8,157 nucleotides of DNA from Acinetobacter sp. GTDB lineage: Bacteria > Pseudomonadota > Gammaproteobacteria > Pseudomonadales > Moraxellaceae. The stretch is from contig JAUNHS010000035.1 in the NCBI GenBank assembly GCA_030523805.1, forward strand, positions 7,159-15,315, written 5' to 3'. Under the pieces are notes generated by a model that was not told the origin of the DNA, ran no database searches, and saw nothing but the letters and a program-made list of their open reading frames with translations. Position 1 is the stretch's first letter, and each line of letters starts with the position of its first letter. Of the stretch, positions 1-6,406 are shown piece after piece. Both the position numbers and the translations under genes were made by a program.

Positions 1-2
1 TT

Positions 3-101
3 GAGCAATTATTGAAATTGCAAAAAGAAGGTTTGGAAGCCTTGCAACAAATGACGGTAACACCAGATGCGATACAAGTAATGGTGGCTGTGAAGCCTTA
101 A
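3..101 (+). CDS. 3' end of an unidentified gene (partial)
   Basis: An open frame runs from the left edge of the window to a TAA at 99-101. It encodes the last 32 residues of a protein: a charged, probably helical stretch (EQLLKLQKEGLEALQQ) followed by a short hydrophobic tail ending MVAVKP. The 5' part lies outside the window. No motif in this tail identifies a family. It is called coding because the frame is open, codon use matches the neighbouring genes (TTG, CAA, GAA), and a terminator-like palindrome lies downstream in the right orientation. The product cannot be named from this fragment. Confidence 0.55.
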   Translation, partial: EQLLKLQKEGLEALQQMTVTPDAIQVMVAVKP

Positions 102-123
102 TGATGTTTTGCTGTTCCATTTT

Positions 124-146
124 TAGGGCGTACATTGTATGCCCTA
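124..146. repeat. Inverted repeat, possible RNA hairpin
   Basis: TAGGGCGTA at 124-132 pairs with TATGCCCTA at 138-146 (nine pairs including one G-T) around a 5-nt loop. It lies 22 nt after the stop of the left-edge gene. There is no T-run on the 3' side of either strand, so it is not a standard intrinsic terminator. It could protect a 3' end or be incidental. Confidence 0.4.
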
Positions 147-165
147 GATGAATTAAAACTGAGTA

Positions 166-184
166 GGGTGAATAATATTCGCCC
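166..184. repeat. Inverted repeat next to the terminator
   Basis: GGGTGAAT at 166-173 pairs with ATTCGCCC at 177-184 (eight pairs including one T-G) around a 3-nt loop. It lies just before the perfect palindrome at 191-220 and shares the GTGAAT/ATTC core with it. A run of A follows on the + strand, so it is not a + strand terminator by itself. On the - strand it would fold just after the main efp terminator and could act as a backup, but it has no T-run there either. Confidence 0.4.
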
Positions 185-190
185 AAAATA

Positions 191-220
191 AAAAAGAGAG
201 TGAATATTCACTCTCTTTTT
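191..220. terminator. Bidirectional intrinsic terminator (perfect 30-bp palindrome)
   Basis: AAAAAGAGAGTGAAT is followed directly by its exact reverse complement ATTCACTCTCTTTTT. The GAGAGTGAAT stem is flanked by A5 and T5, so either strand gives a hairpin followed by a U-run. The U-run is better on the - strand, where it continues as TTTTTTATTTT. The palindrome sits 30 nt beyond the efp stop and about 90 nt beyond the stop of the left-edge gene, between convergent genes, which is where a shared terminator is expected. The stem is only moderately GC-rich. Confidence 0.85.
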
Positions 221-249
221 GTCATCAAATAATATGATGATGGCGACAA

Positions 250-819
250 TTAAGCACGCTCTAAATATTCGCCAGTACGAGTATCTACACGCACGCTTTC
301 TTCTTGCTGAACGAATAAAGGTACACGCACAACTGCACCAGTTTCTAATTTTGCTGGTTTACCGCCAGTACCTGCTGTATCGCCTTTCACACCTGGGTCA
401 GTTTCTACAACTTTTAATACTACGAAGTTTGGTGCAGATACGTTTAATGGTACGCCATTAAACAACATCACGATACAACGCTCATTTGAGTCGTCTTTTA
501 ACCATTTTGCAGCGTCGCCCATTGCCACTTTGTCTGCAGTGATTTGGTCAAAAGTTTCTGGGTTCATAAAGTTCCAGAATTCGCCATCGTTGTACAAGTA
601 GTCCATTTCTACTTCTACAATATCCGCTGCTTCTAAGCTATCGCCAGATTTAAAAGTTTTTTCTAACACTTTACCAGTTTTAAGGTTACGCAATTTTACA
701 CGGTTAAAGGCTTGACCTTTACCTGGTTTTACGTATTCATTTTCCATGATTGAACATGGGTTGCCGTCAAGCATGACTTTTAAGCCAGGCTTAAATTCGT
801 TGGTAGAATAATTTGCCAT
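250..819 (-). CDS. efp: Elongation factor P
   Basis: EF-P binds between the P and E sites of ribosomes stalled at polyproline stretches and promotes peptide-bond formation. The 189-residue product matches the family over its whole length (E. coli EF-P is 188): an N-terminal KOW-like domain, then two OB domains. The modification loop reads KPGKGQAF, with the target lysine at residue 34 as in E. coli. Other family hallmarks are [17 protein letters not shown], the [11 protein letters not shown] segment and the C-terminal VDTRTGEY. The ATG at 819 is preferred over an in-frame GTG at 828 because GGAG lies 10 nt before the ATG but only 1 nt before the GTG, and MANYSTNEF aligns with the usual N-terminus. 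Lys34 is presumably beta-lysylated, as epmB is divergent next door; the ligase EpmA must lie elsewhere. The gene is likely monocistronic, ending at the palindrome at 191-220. Confidence 0.98.
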   Translation of the reverse strand: MANYSTNEFKPGLKVMLDGNPCSIMENEYVKPGKGQAFNRVKLRNLKTGKVLEKTFKSGDSLEAADIVEVEMDYLYNDGEFWNFMNPETFDQITADKVAMGDAAKWLKDDSNERCIVMLFNGVPLNVSAPNFVVLKVVETDPGVKGDTAGTGGKPAKLETGAVVRVPLFVQQEESVRVDTRTGEYLERA

Positions 820-916
820 AATTGGCACACTCCAAATTTACACAATGTCATTATTTAATGCTACACTAACGCACGCAAAAGCAATCCGTTAAATGACCAC
901 ATTTTTACCGTAGTAT
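820..916. promoter_or_regulatory. Divergent efp/epmB promoter region
   Basis: This 97-bp AT-rich gap must hold the efp promoter and probably that of epmB. On the - strand, TTGCTT (884-879) and TAGCAT (863-858, preceded by TG) form a possible -35/-10 pair with a short 15-bp spacer. On the + strand, TTAAAT (889-894) and TAGTAT (911-916) are 16 bp apart, but that would start transcription inside the epmB reading frame. Neither box pair is close to consensus. The efp Shine-Dalgarno GGAG is at 830-833 (complement). No clear operator is visible. Confidence 0.35.
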
Positions 917-1936
917 ATGATAAACGATTTAAGCAAAAACTGGCAAATGCAATTTAGTGATTTAATCACCAATCCTGCAGAATTATTAGCCGAATTGGCA
1001 CTTTCACATGAAAATTTACAATCAGGTGCGGTATTGGCTTCGCAACAATTTAAATTGCGTGTACCAAGAGCCTTTGTCGCCAAAATGCAAAAAGGCAATG
1101 CACAAGACCCTTTGCTTTTGCAAGTGTTGCCGCATCATTTGGAATTGAGCGAGCAAGATGGCTTTGTTGCCGACCCTTTGGCTGAGCGTGATGCCAATCA
1201 TTTGCGTGGCGTGATTCATAAATATCAATCTCGCTTTTTGCTGACGCTTACAGGAGCGTGTGCGGTGCATTGTCGCTATTGTTTTCGCCGTCATTTTCCT
1301 TATCAAGACAATTTACCTAAGCAGCAAGATTGGTTAGAAATTGCCAATTATTTACAGCAACACCCTGAAATTAATGAAATTATTTTAAGTGGTGGCGATC
1401 CGTTGAGTTTGAATAATCGGCAATTTTTTATGTGGCTAGAGCGTTTGGAAAGTGTGCCACAAATTAAAACTTTACGCATTCATAGCCGTGTGCCGATTGT
1501 TATTCCCGAGCGTTTAGATGATGAATTGATTGAACGCTTGAATGCCAGCCGTTTGGCAATCATTTTGGTGGTGCATTGCAATCACGCACAAGAAATTGAT
1601 GAACATACAGGGCAATATTTAGCCAAAGTTGCACGCAGTAAAGTGCATGTATTTAATCAAACGGTGCTATTAAAAGGCGTGAATGATTCGGTAGAAACCT
1701 TGGAGCAGTTAAGTTATCGTTTATTTGAATTTGGCGTATTGCCGTACTATTTACACGCTTTGGATCGTGTGCAAGGGGCGAGCCATTTTGAAGTGGAAGA
1801 AGCACGCATGATGGCATTGTATCAAGGTTTGCTTAGCCGAGTATCGGGCTATTTAGTACCCAAGTTGGTGCGAGAAATTGCAGGTGAGCCAAACAAAACG
1901 CCTTTGTTGAGCGAGATGGCTCAAGCGTGGGCGTAA
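917..1936 (+). CDS. epmB: EF-P beta-lysylation protein EpmB (lysine 2,3-aminomutase family)
   Basis: EpmB is a radical-SAM, PLP-dependent enzyme that converts (S)-alpha-lysine to (R)-beta-lysine, which EpmA then attaches to Lys34 of EF-P. The 339-residue product has the radical-SAM cluster motif CAVHCRYC (Cys115, Cys119, Cys122) followed by FRRHFPY, the SGGDPL motif at 158-163, the RIHSRVPIVIP strand, and the C-terminal AGEPNKTPL, where Lys327 is the expected PLP-binding lysine. The length and the short C-terminus fit EpmB rather than the longer clostridial lysine 2,3-aminomutases. A TAG lies in frame at 911-913, so 917 is the first usable ATG; the N-terminal W..(5)..LITNPAELL aligns with E. 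coli EpmB. No convincing Shine-Dalgarno precedes it. The gene is divergent from its functional partner efp. The next gene starts 31 nt downstream on the same strand, so read-through into the PilZ-like gene is possible. Confidence 0.95.
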   Translation: MINDLSKNWQMQFSDLITNPAELLAELALSHENLQSGAVLASQQFKLRVPRAFVAKMQKGNAQDPLLLQVLPHHLELSEQDGFVADPLAERDANHLRGVIHKYQSRFLLTLTGACAVHCRYCFRRHFPYQDNLPKQQDWLEIANYLQQHPEINEIILSGGDPLSLNNRQFFMWLERLESVPQIKTLRIHSRVPIVIPERLDDELIERLNASRLAIILVVHCNHAQEIDEHTGQYLAKVARSKVHVFNQTVLLKGVNDSVETLEQLSYRLFEFGVLPYYLHALDRVQGASHFEVEEARMMALYQGLLSRVSGYLVPKLVREIAGEPNKTPLLSEMAQAWA

Positions 1937-1967
1937 AATCGTGAGTAAACATTGTGAGTAGCCAGCC

Positions 1968-3662
1968 ATGATGCGTAGTGATGATTTATTCCAGCAAGTG
2001 AATGCCGAATTAGTGCGTGAGCGATTGAGCTTTTGTGCGACCGATGTACAAGCATGGCAAACGTGGCTACAGCAACAAGCAACTTTGCCATTGGGCGATC
2101 GCAGTCAGGCGTATTTAATGGCATTGTTGGAATTACAACAATTACAATGCGATGAATTGCAACGTTTTGCTTATATGCAAGCCTTTCATGCAACGTTGCA
2201 AATATTGATTGATGATGTGATTGTGGTCTTGGCACAGCATCAGTATATGAAATTTAGCCCACGTTATGAGCAAATGGCGACTTTATTGTTGTTATTAAAA
2301 GGGCATTGTATTCGTTTATATATTCAAATTGCACAAGGATTGTACCGAGCGGTGGGCGAGTTGCAGTTTGAATTTCGTAATTTATGGCATTTGCACCACA
2401 TTAAAAATAGTTGCCGTAAGGCGATTGTGTATGCTTTACAGCAATGTTCACGCTTATTGTATGTACAGTACGCTTTTTATTTGACCATACCGACAGGGCA
2501 ATGGAAACGCATTCACCAATTATATATGTGGAGCGAATTGCTTGGGCTTGCCAAGCAACGTGTCAATGTACAACACAATGGCGAACTACAGGCATGGACG
2601 GCAGAGCAATATTATATGCAAATTCATTTATTTGCGATTTTAAGTCATCAGCAATTGGCGTATGACGATATTGTAACACTGTATGATTTGAGTTTTGAAT
2701 GGTTGCCATTGCTCAAATTGTACCGTGCGGAAAGCAGCCAAGCCAAATATAAAATTAATACCAGCAGCGACCATGCAGCAGTTTTAAATACGACGCATAC
2801 AGCGACCACACCGAATGAAGCCGATGTTTATTTGGATTGCCAAGATTTGATTGATGAACTGAAACATCAAACCTTATTTGAAGGCAATTTACGCATTAAT
2901 ACTGCACTCAAATTCTACTTGCAATATTTATTTATTCACAATAATGAACGTAAAGACGAACGTTATCAATATTCAGCAAAATTAGATGCTTATGCACATT
3001 ATACGTCTATTATTCGCTTTTTACTGAAAGATGAATTGGTCAAGCAAAATCATTATTTGTATCAAGTTCTTCGCTATGAAGTGGAAGTATTGGATAAAAG
3101 TTTAAATGGTTATCGTTTGCTATGGAAAGATGAATTGCCCGAGCGATTAAGCAAAGGGACTTATTTGTTATTGCGAGAGCAAACATTGGCAGGGAATGAT
3201 GATACGCTCACAACAGTTTATGATGATGTCGCACAGCAACACACTTGGCAAAGTGCCATTGTACGCTGGGTACGCAAGCAACAGCAACACATAGAAATGG
3301 GCGTGGAAGTCTTAGCACGTCAGCAATGGGCGTGTGAGTTATATTTCCAACAACAGCGACAATCAGCTATTTTGCTATATAAAGCCAGCGAGCAAGGGGC
3401 AGCGTGGAGTGTGATGGTCAGCGATTATGACCGCAGTATGCTACAGCAGCAGGCGAGTATTCAACTGGGCGAACAGCGTGTGCAGTTAAATATCGTCAGT
3501 GAATTGTTGCAGGGCGATGGCGTGGCACAGCTGGCATGTGTGCCGAATACCGCACAAGATGAAGCGGCATTGATTGCTTTACATGGTTTGTTGTATCGTG
3601 ATGAATTGACCGAGCAAGAGCAACAATTACTCAATGCACCTGATGTAGAACGGAGCAAATAA
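1968..3662 (+). CDS. PilZ-domain protein, probable c-di-GMP-responsive regulator
   Basis: This is a soluble 564-residue protein with no signal peptide or clear membrane segment. Residues 1-320 are mostly alpha-helical-looking, rich in Leu, Gln and aromatic residues, and match no family I can name; a Thr/Ser-rich linker lies near 258-285. Residues about 327-450 look like a PilZ domain: RKDER (328-332) fits the RxxxR arginine motif, DKSLNG (376-381) fits [D/N]xSxxG, and these are followed by a strand, a W...IVRWVR segment (427-436) and GVEVL (445-449), typical of the later PilZ strands. The two ligand motifs are 43 residues apart, more than in a minimal PilZ domain, so an insert is present. Residues 450-564 form a further beta-rich tail. 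The start is bounded by a TAG at 1959-1961; ATG 1968 or 1971 is possible. It is followed after 1 nt by the FimX-like gene, suggesting joint function. From memory, the arrangement resembles the Pseudomonas gene next to fimX. c-di-GMP binding is inferred. Confidence 0.72.
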   Translation: MMRSDDLFQQVNAELVRERLSFCATDVQAWQTWLQQQATLPLGDRSQAYLMALLELQQLQCDELQRFAYMQAFHATLQILIDDVIVVLAQHQYMKFSPRYEQMATLLLLLKGHCIRLYIQIAQGLYRAVGELQFEFRNLWHLHHIKNSCRKAIVYALQQCSRLLYVQYAFYLTIPTGQWKRIHQLYMWSELLGLAKQRVNVQHNGELQAWTAEQYYMQIHLFAILSHQQLAYDDIVTLYDLSFEWLPLLKLYRAESSQAKYKINTSSDHAAVLNTTHTATTPNEADVYLDCQDLIDELKHQTLFEGNLRINTALKFYLQYLFIHNNERKDERYQYSAKLDAYAHYTSIIRFLLKDELVKQNHYLYQVLRYEVEVLDKSLNGYRLLWKDELPERLSKGTYLLLREQTLAGNDDTLTTVYDDVAQQHTWQSAIVRWVRKQQQHIEMGVEVLARQQWACELYFQQQRQSAILLYKASEQGAAWSVMVSDYDRSMLQQQASIQLGEQRVQLNIVSELLQGDGVAQLACVPNTAQDEAALIALHGLLYRDELTEQEQQLLNAPDVERSK

Positions 3663-3663
3663 C

Positions 3664-5349
3664 ATGGAACAGTACAACCCAACACACAAGCTCAATATTG
3701 CCATGATTGGCTTAAATGATGATGAACAATTACGCATTGTACAAGGTTTTGCACGCTTGAATATCGCTGTTACATTGCAATCTCATGCGATTTTTAAAGA
3801 TGTTGATGAATGCTTGACACAACGAGAGCAGGGCGAATATTGGCATTTATATTGCGTTGCAGCACAGCAGGCTCATGCTGCTTTAAATCATTTGCCTTGC
3901 TTAATCTTTGCTCATGATTTTACACAAGAACAGGATAAAAACCAGTTATTTACCACATTAGACCATGCGTGCCTGTGTACATGGCAACGTTGGCAAGATG
4001 ATGTTTATTTTGCCGATTATTTGCGATTATATTTGCAATATCAACAACTTAAACAACAAGTCGCAACTTTGACACAGCATTATGCAACGCAAATTGCTAC
4101 ATCACCAACCACGGCGATGGCAATTATTGAGCAAGGTTTTTATATACAAGCGAATGCGGCATACGCACAACTTTTTCAGCAGCCTGTCGCTGATTTTCGC
4201 TATCGTCCTGTGTTGGACGATTGGGCAACGTCAAGTAATTCACATGACATGGTAAAATTATTGCACCATTTGCAACAGCAGCAACCACTTTTTGCCCAGC
4301 AGCAATTACAACTCAACGATGGGCGAACGGTACAATTGCAATTTTTCAAGCAAGCACACAGCTTGCAATATAGCGTGTATGCAATGCCAATCGCAACGGC
4401 ACATACGCCAACCAATTCGCAAGCAAGCAATCCATCTGTAAATGATTTCACCTTATCGCCAATGCCATCGGCAACACAGCAACAGCAGAATGTGCATGAC
4501 TTTTTTGCTGATGAAACCTTGCGTTTATCGCCACAGCAGGCACAACATCACACCACATCATTGCACCGTGATGAAAGCATGGATTTTAATGATAATTTTG
4601 ACGATTTTATCCTAGCTGATGATTTTGTGTTAGAGCAAACGGCAAACACGGTACAAGTAACGGACGCATTGACGTGGTCATCGCCATCATCATCACTGTC
4701 ATCGTCATTATCGTCATCATCGCCAGTGCAGGCGAGTGCATGGGGTGATTTGAGTGTACAAGCCTTGTACGATAAGCAACAAGCCAACATCACGCTGTAT
4801 ATGTGCTATGATGAACGTTTGCATTTATCGCATGATGTGTCGCATTTTTTATCGCACTTGGCTAGTGCGTGGCAAAAGTTACAGCAAAGTACAGCAGCGT
4901 GTAAGTTGTTGTTAAATTTAGATATTGGTGATAGCCAATCGTCTGTAGTGCAATCGCAAATTCAGCAATATATACAACAATGGCAATCATCAAAAACGAC
5001 TGATTTTCCACTGATTTTTATTTTAAATCATGTAGAACAGCTTAATGATGCTATCATTCAACAGCTACAGGCATGGTCGCAGCAGGGCATTGCATTGGCA
5101 ATTCAGCATACACAAGCAGGGCAATGTTCGGCAATTGCTTATCGTTATGTGTTGTGTGCTTATGCTGATATTGTACAAAATATAGACAATAACGCACAGC
5201 AAATATTGCACCCATACAAACAGCAGGGCGTAGAAATTATTTTAACAGGGGTAGATGATATGCACGCTTTTGCAGAGAGTTGGCCGTTGCCACATCGTTA
5301 TGTATTGGGTGATTATTATCAAACGAAAACAACGGAGTTGATGCCATGA
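3664..5349 (+). CDS. Degenerate FimX-like protein (REC-like, PAS, EAL-like; no GGDEF)
   Basis: This 561-residue cytosolic protein has four parts. Residues 10-110 resemble a receiver fold (LNIAMIGLNDDEQLRIV start) but lack a convincing phospho-Asp pocket. Residues about 125-145 look like a coiled coil, leading to a PAS domain at about 148-240 (AMAIIEQGFYIQANAAYAQLF, then a PVLDDW segment), as in FimX-type proteins. A linker at 245-360 is acidic and Ser-rich, with three [N/D]DFxL motifs (260, 313, 319) and a serine tract at 339-353. Residues about 365-555 resemble the C-terminal half of an EAL domain (KLLLNLD; GVEIILTGVDDM; RYVLGDYYQ). The EAL signature, the LLR segment and the metal-binding DDFG are absent, so phosphodiesterase activity is not expected. 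GGAG at 3652-3655, 8 nt before ATG 3664, supports the start. It is coupled to the PilZ-like gene upstream and overlaps the next gene by 4 nt. A role in type IV pilus control is inferred from the FimX family. Confidence 0.68.
   Translation: MEQYNPTHKLNIAMIGLNDDEQLRIVQGFARLNIAVTLQSHAIFKDVDECLTQREQGEYWHLYCVAAQQAHAALNHLPCLIFAHDFTQEQDKNQLFTTLDHACLCTWQRWQDDVYFADYLRLYLQYQQLKQQVATLTQHYATQIATSPTTAMAIIEQGFYIQANAAYAQLFQQPVADFRYRPVLDDWATSSNSHDMVKLLHHLQQQQPLFAQQQLQLNDGRTVQLQFFKQAHSLQYSVYAMPIATAHTPTNSQASNPSVNDFTLSPMPSATQQQQNVHDFFADETLRLSPQQAQHHTTSLHRDESMDFNDNFDDFILADDFVLEQTANTVQVTDALTWSSPSSSLSSSLSSSSPVQASAWGDLSVQALYDKQQANITLYMCYDERLHLSHDVSHFLSHLASAWQKLQQSTAACKLLLNLDIGDSQSSVVQSQIQQYIQQWQSSKTTDFPLIFILNHVEQLNDAIIQQLQAWSQQGIALAIQHTQAGQCSAIAYRYVLCAYADIVQNIDNNAQQILHPYKQQGVEIILTGVDDMHAFAESWPLPHRYVLGDYYQTKTTELMP
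4678..4725 (+). repeat. Imperfect TCA/TCG trinucleotide repeat (serine tract)
   Basis: Forty-eight bases built mostly of TCA and TCG codons, broken by CCA and CTG/TTA, encode residues 339-354 of the FimX-like protein (Ser-rich, ending in Pro). The repeat lies in the linker between the PAS and EAL-like domains. Because the unit is three bases, slippage would lengthen or shorten the linker without shifting the frame. Confidence 0.8.
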
Positions 5350-5813
5350 TGACACTGTGGGTAGATGCCGATGCTGTGCCACGCATTTGGCGAGAGTTGA
5401 TTTTGCGAGCGTCCGACCGTTATCATTTGGCAGTGCGATTTGTGGCGAATAGTGCTTTAGGCATTGCACCATCACAGCGTGTACAGGCGATACAAGTACT
5501 CAAACAAGCAGATGAAGCCGACCATTATATTGTACAGCACCTACAACCACACGATATTGTGATTACTGATGATATTCCTTTTGCTGTGCAAGTGGTGGAG
5601 CGTGGTGGCGTGGTGCTACGCTTTCGTGGCGATGTGATTAATAAAGACAATGCCAAAGCACGCTTACACACACGAGACTATATGGCCATGCTGCGTGAAA
5701 GTGGCGTGATAGATACACATGGTTTGACTGCAAGTTTATCCGAACGAGATAAACGAGAATTTAGCGGTGCATTGGATCGGCTTATTCAGCAACAGCTACG
5801 CAAGCGTGCGTAA
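5346..5813 (+). CDS. UPF0178 (DUF188) protein, YaiI/YqxD family
   Basis: The 155-residue product matches the YaiI/YqxD family along its whole length. It has an N-terminal strand with WVDADAVP (Asp7, Asp9), VANSALG near 33-39, IVITDDIPFA at 71-80, HTRDYMAMLRESG near 108-120, and the family's closing SERDKREF at 132-139. The clustered aspartates and fold resemble PIN/NYN-type nucleases, so a metal-dependent nuclease role is often suspected, but no function is established to my knowledge. Two adjacent ATGs exist: 5346 overlaps the upstream stop as ATGA and lies 8 nt from GGAG (5334-5337), while 5349 gives the usual family N-terminus MTLWVDADA. Translation is probably coupled to the FimX-like gene, though a functional link is not shown; the family is widespread in unrelated contexts. 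Confidence 0.93.
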   Translation: MMTLWVDADAVPRIWRELILRASDRYHLAVRFVANSALGIAPSQRVQAIQVLKQADEADHYIVQHLQPHDIVITDDIPFAVQVVERGGVVLRFRGDVINKDNAKARLHTRDYMAMLRESGVIDTHGLTASLSERDKREFSGALDRLIQQQLRKRA

Positions 5814-5817
5814 AATA

Positions 5818-5848
5818 TTAGGTATTTTCCATAAAAATTCAGTATAAT
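5818..5848 (+). promoter_or_regulatory. Probable ubiCA promoter
   Basis: A perfect -10 hexamer TATAAT is at 5843-5848 in an AT-rich gap after the DUF188 gene. The -35 is poor: TTAGGT at 5818-5823 would leave a long 19-bp spacer. A start near 5855 gives a leader of about 14 nt before the ubiC ATG at 5869, and no Shine-Dalgarno is visible. The box suggests that ubiC-ubiA are transcribed separately from the upstream group. Confidence 0.55.
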
Positions 5849-5868
5849 GCACATGATTTTGCTTTGCG

Positions 5869-6390
5869 ATGATGAATAATTTTGCTATGACCCGCACACG
5901 CCCTATGTTTCACCATGCACCGTCTATTCCCCAGCATTTACACGCATGGCTCTGGGCGAAAGGCTCACTCACGCAACAGCTAACCCAACTGGCACAGGGC
6001 GATTTTCAAGTGCAAATTCAACAACAGCAAATGCAACGCCTAACTCGTGAAGATAGTTTGTGGCTTGATGTTCCCTTACACCACACGGCATGGGTGCGAG
6101 AAGTAGAATTGTGGGGTAAGCAACAAGCATGGGTGCGTGCCAAAAGTAGCTTTCCCATTGTGAGTTTGTATAAAAAAGCAAGACAATTCAAATCATTAGC
6201 ACAGCGTCCCATCGGACATTTATTGTTTTACCGTACCCAACCCAAGTGCCAACGCCGTGTGATTTATTTACCCGAAGGGTGGACACGGCAAAGCTGTTAT
6301 ACATGGCACGGTTGCCGATTTATTGTACAAGAAACATTTTTACCAGCATTTGAGCATTACCTTTTGCAGCAGCCTACGCCCAGCAAATGA
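5869..6390 (+). CDS. ubiC: Chorismate lyase (chorismate-pyruvate lyase)
   Basis: UbiC removes pyruvate from chorismate to give 4-hydroxybenzoate, the ring precursor of ubiquinone, in the cytosol. The 173-residue product is close to the 165 of E. coli UbiC. Seen in the sequence: GSLTQQL at 32-38 (equivalent to the DSMTKRF region), WVREVEL at 75-81 with Arg77 matching catalytic-site Arg76, AWVRAKSSFP at 87-96, RPIGHLLF at 113-120 matching the PLGRYLF loop, and VQETFLP at 153-159 with Glu155 matching the active-site glutamate. The C-terminus runs slightly longer than in E. coli. ATGs at 5869, 5872 and 5887 are all possible starts; none has a good Shine-Dalgarno. ubiA begins 16 nt downstream, the classic ubiCA pair, with its product feeding UbiA directly. 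Confidence 0.94.
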   Translation: MMNNFAMTRTRPMFHHAPSIPQHLHAWLWAKGSLTQQLTQLAQGDFQVQIQQQQMQRLTREDSLWLDVPLHHTAWVREVELWGKQQAWVRAKSSFPIVSLYKKARQFKSLAQRPIGHLLFYRTQPKCQRRVIYLPEGWTRQSCYTWHGCRFIVQETFLPAFEHYLLQQPTPSK

Positions 6391-6406
6391 AGATAGATCA
6401 CAACCA

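Noticed and set aside
219..461. 80-residue + strand open frame opposite the efp 3' end
   Set aside because: It is antisense to a certain gene, has no family match or ribosome site, and its composition is that of a shadow frame.
2095..2102. GCGATCGC octamer resembling a HIP1 site
   Set aside because: Only a single copy was noticed, inside a coding region; the host does not look cyanobacterial.
4548..4793. Antisense frame with an Asp-rich run
   Set aside because: The aspartates are simply the reverse complement of the TCA/TCG serine repeat in the FimX-like gene.
5813..5830. Possible terminator after the UPF0178 gene (AAAATA...TATTTT)
   Set aside because: The stem is six A-T pairs only, too weak for an intrinsic terminator.
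6323..6406. Longer ubiA start at the ATG inside ubiC
   Set aside because: It would add 28 residues with no family resemblance; ATG 6407 gives the normal UbiA length and N-terminus.
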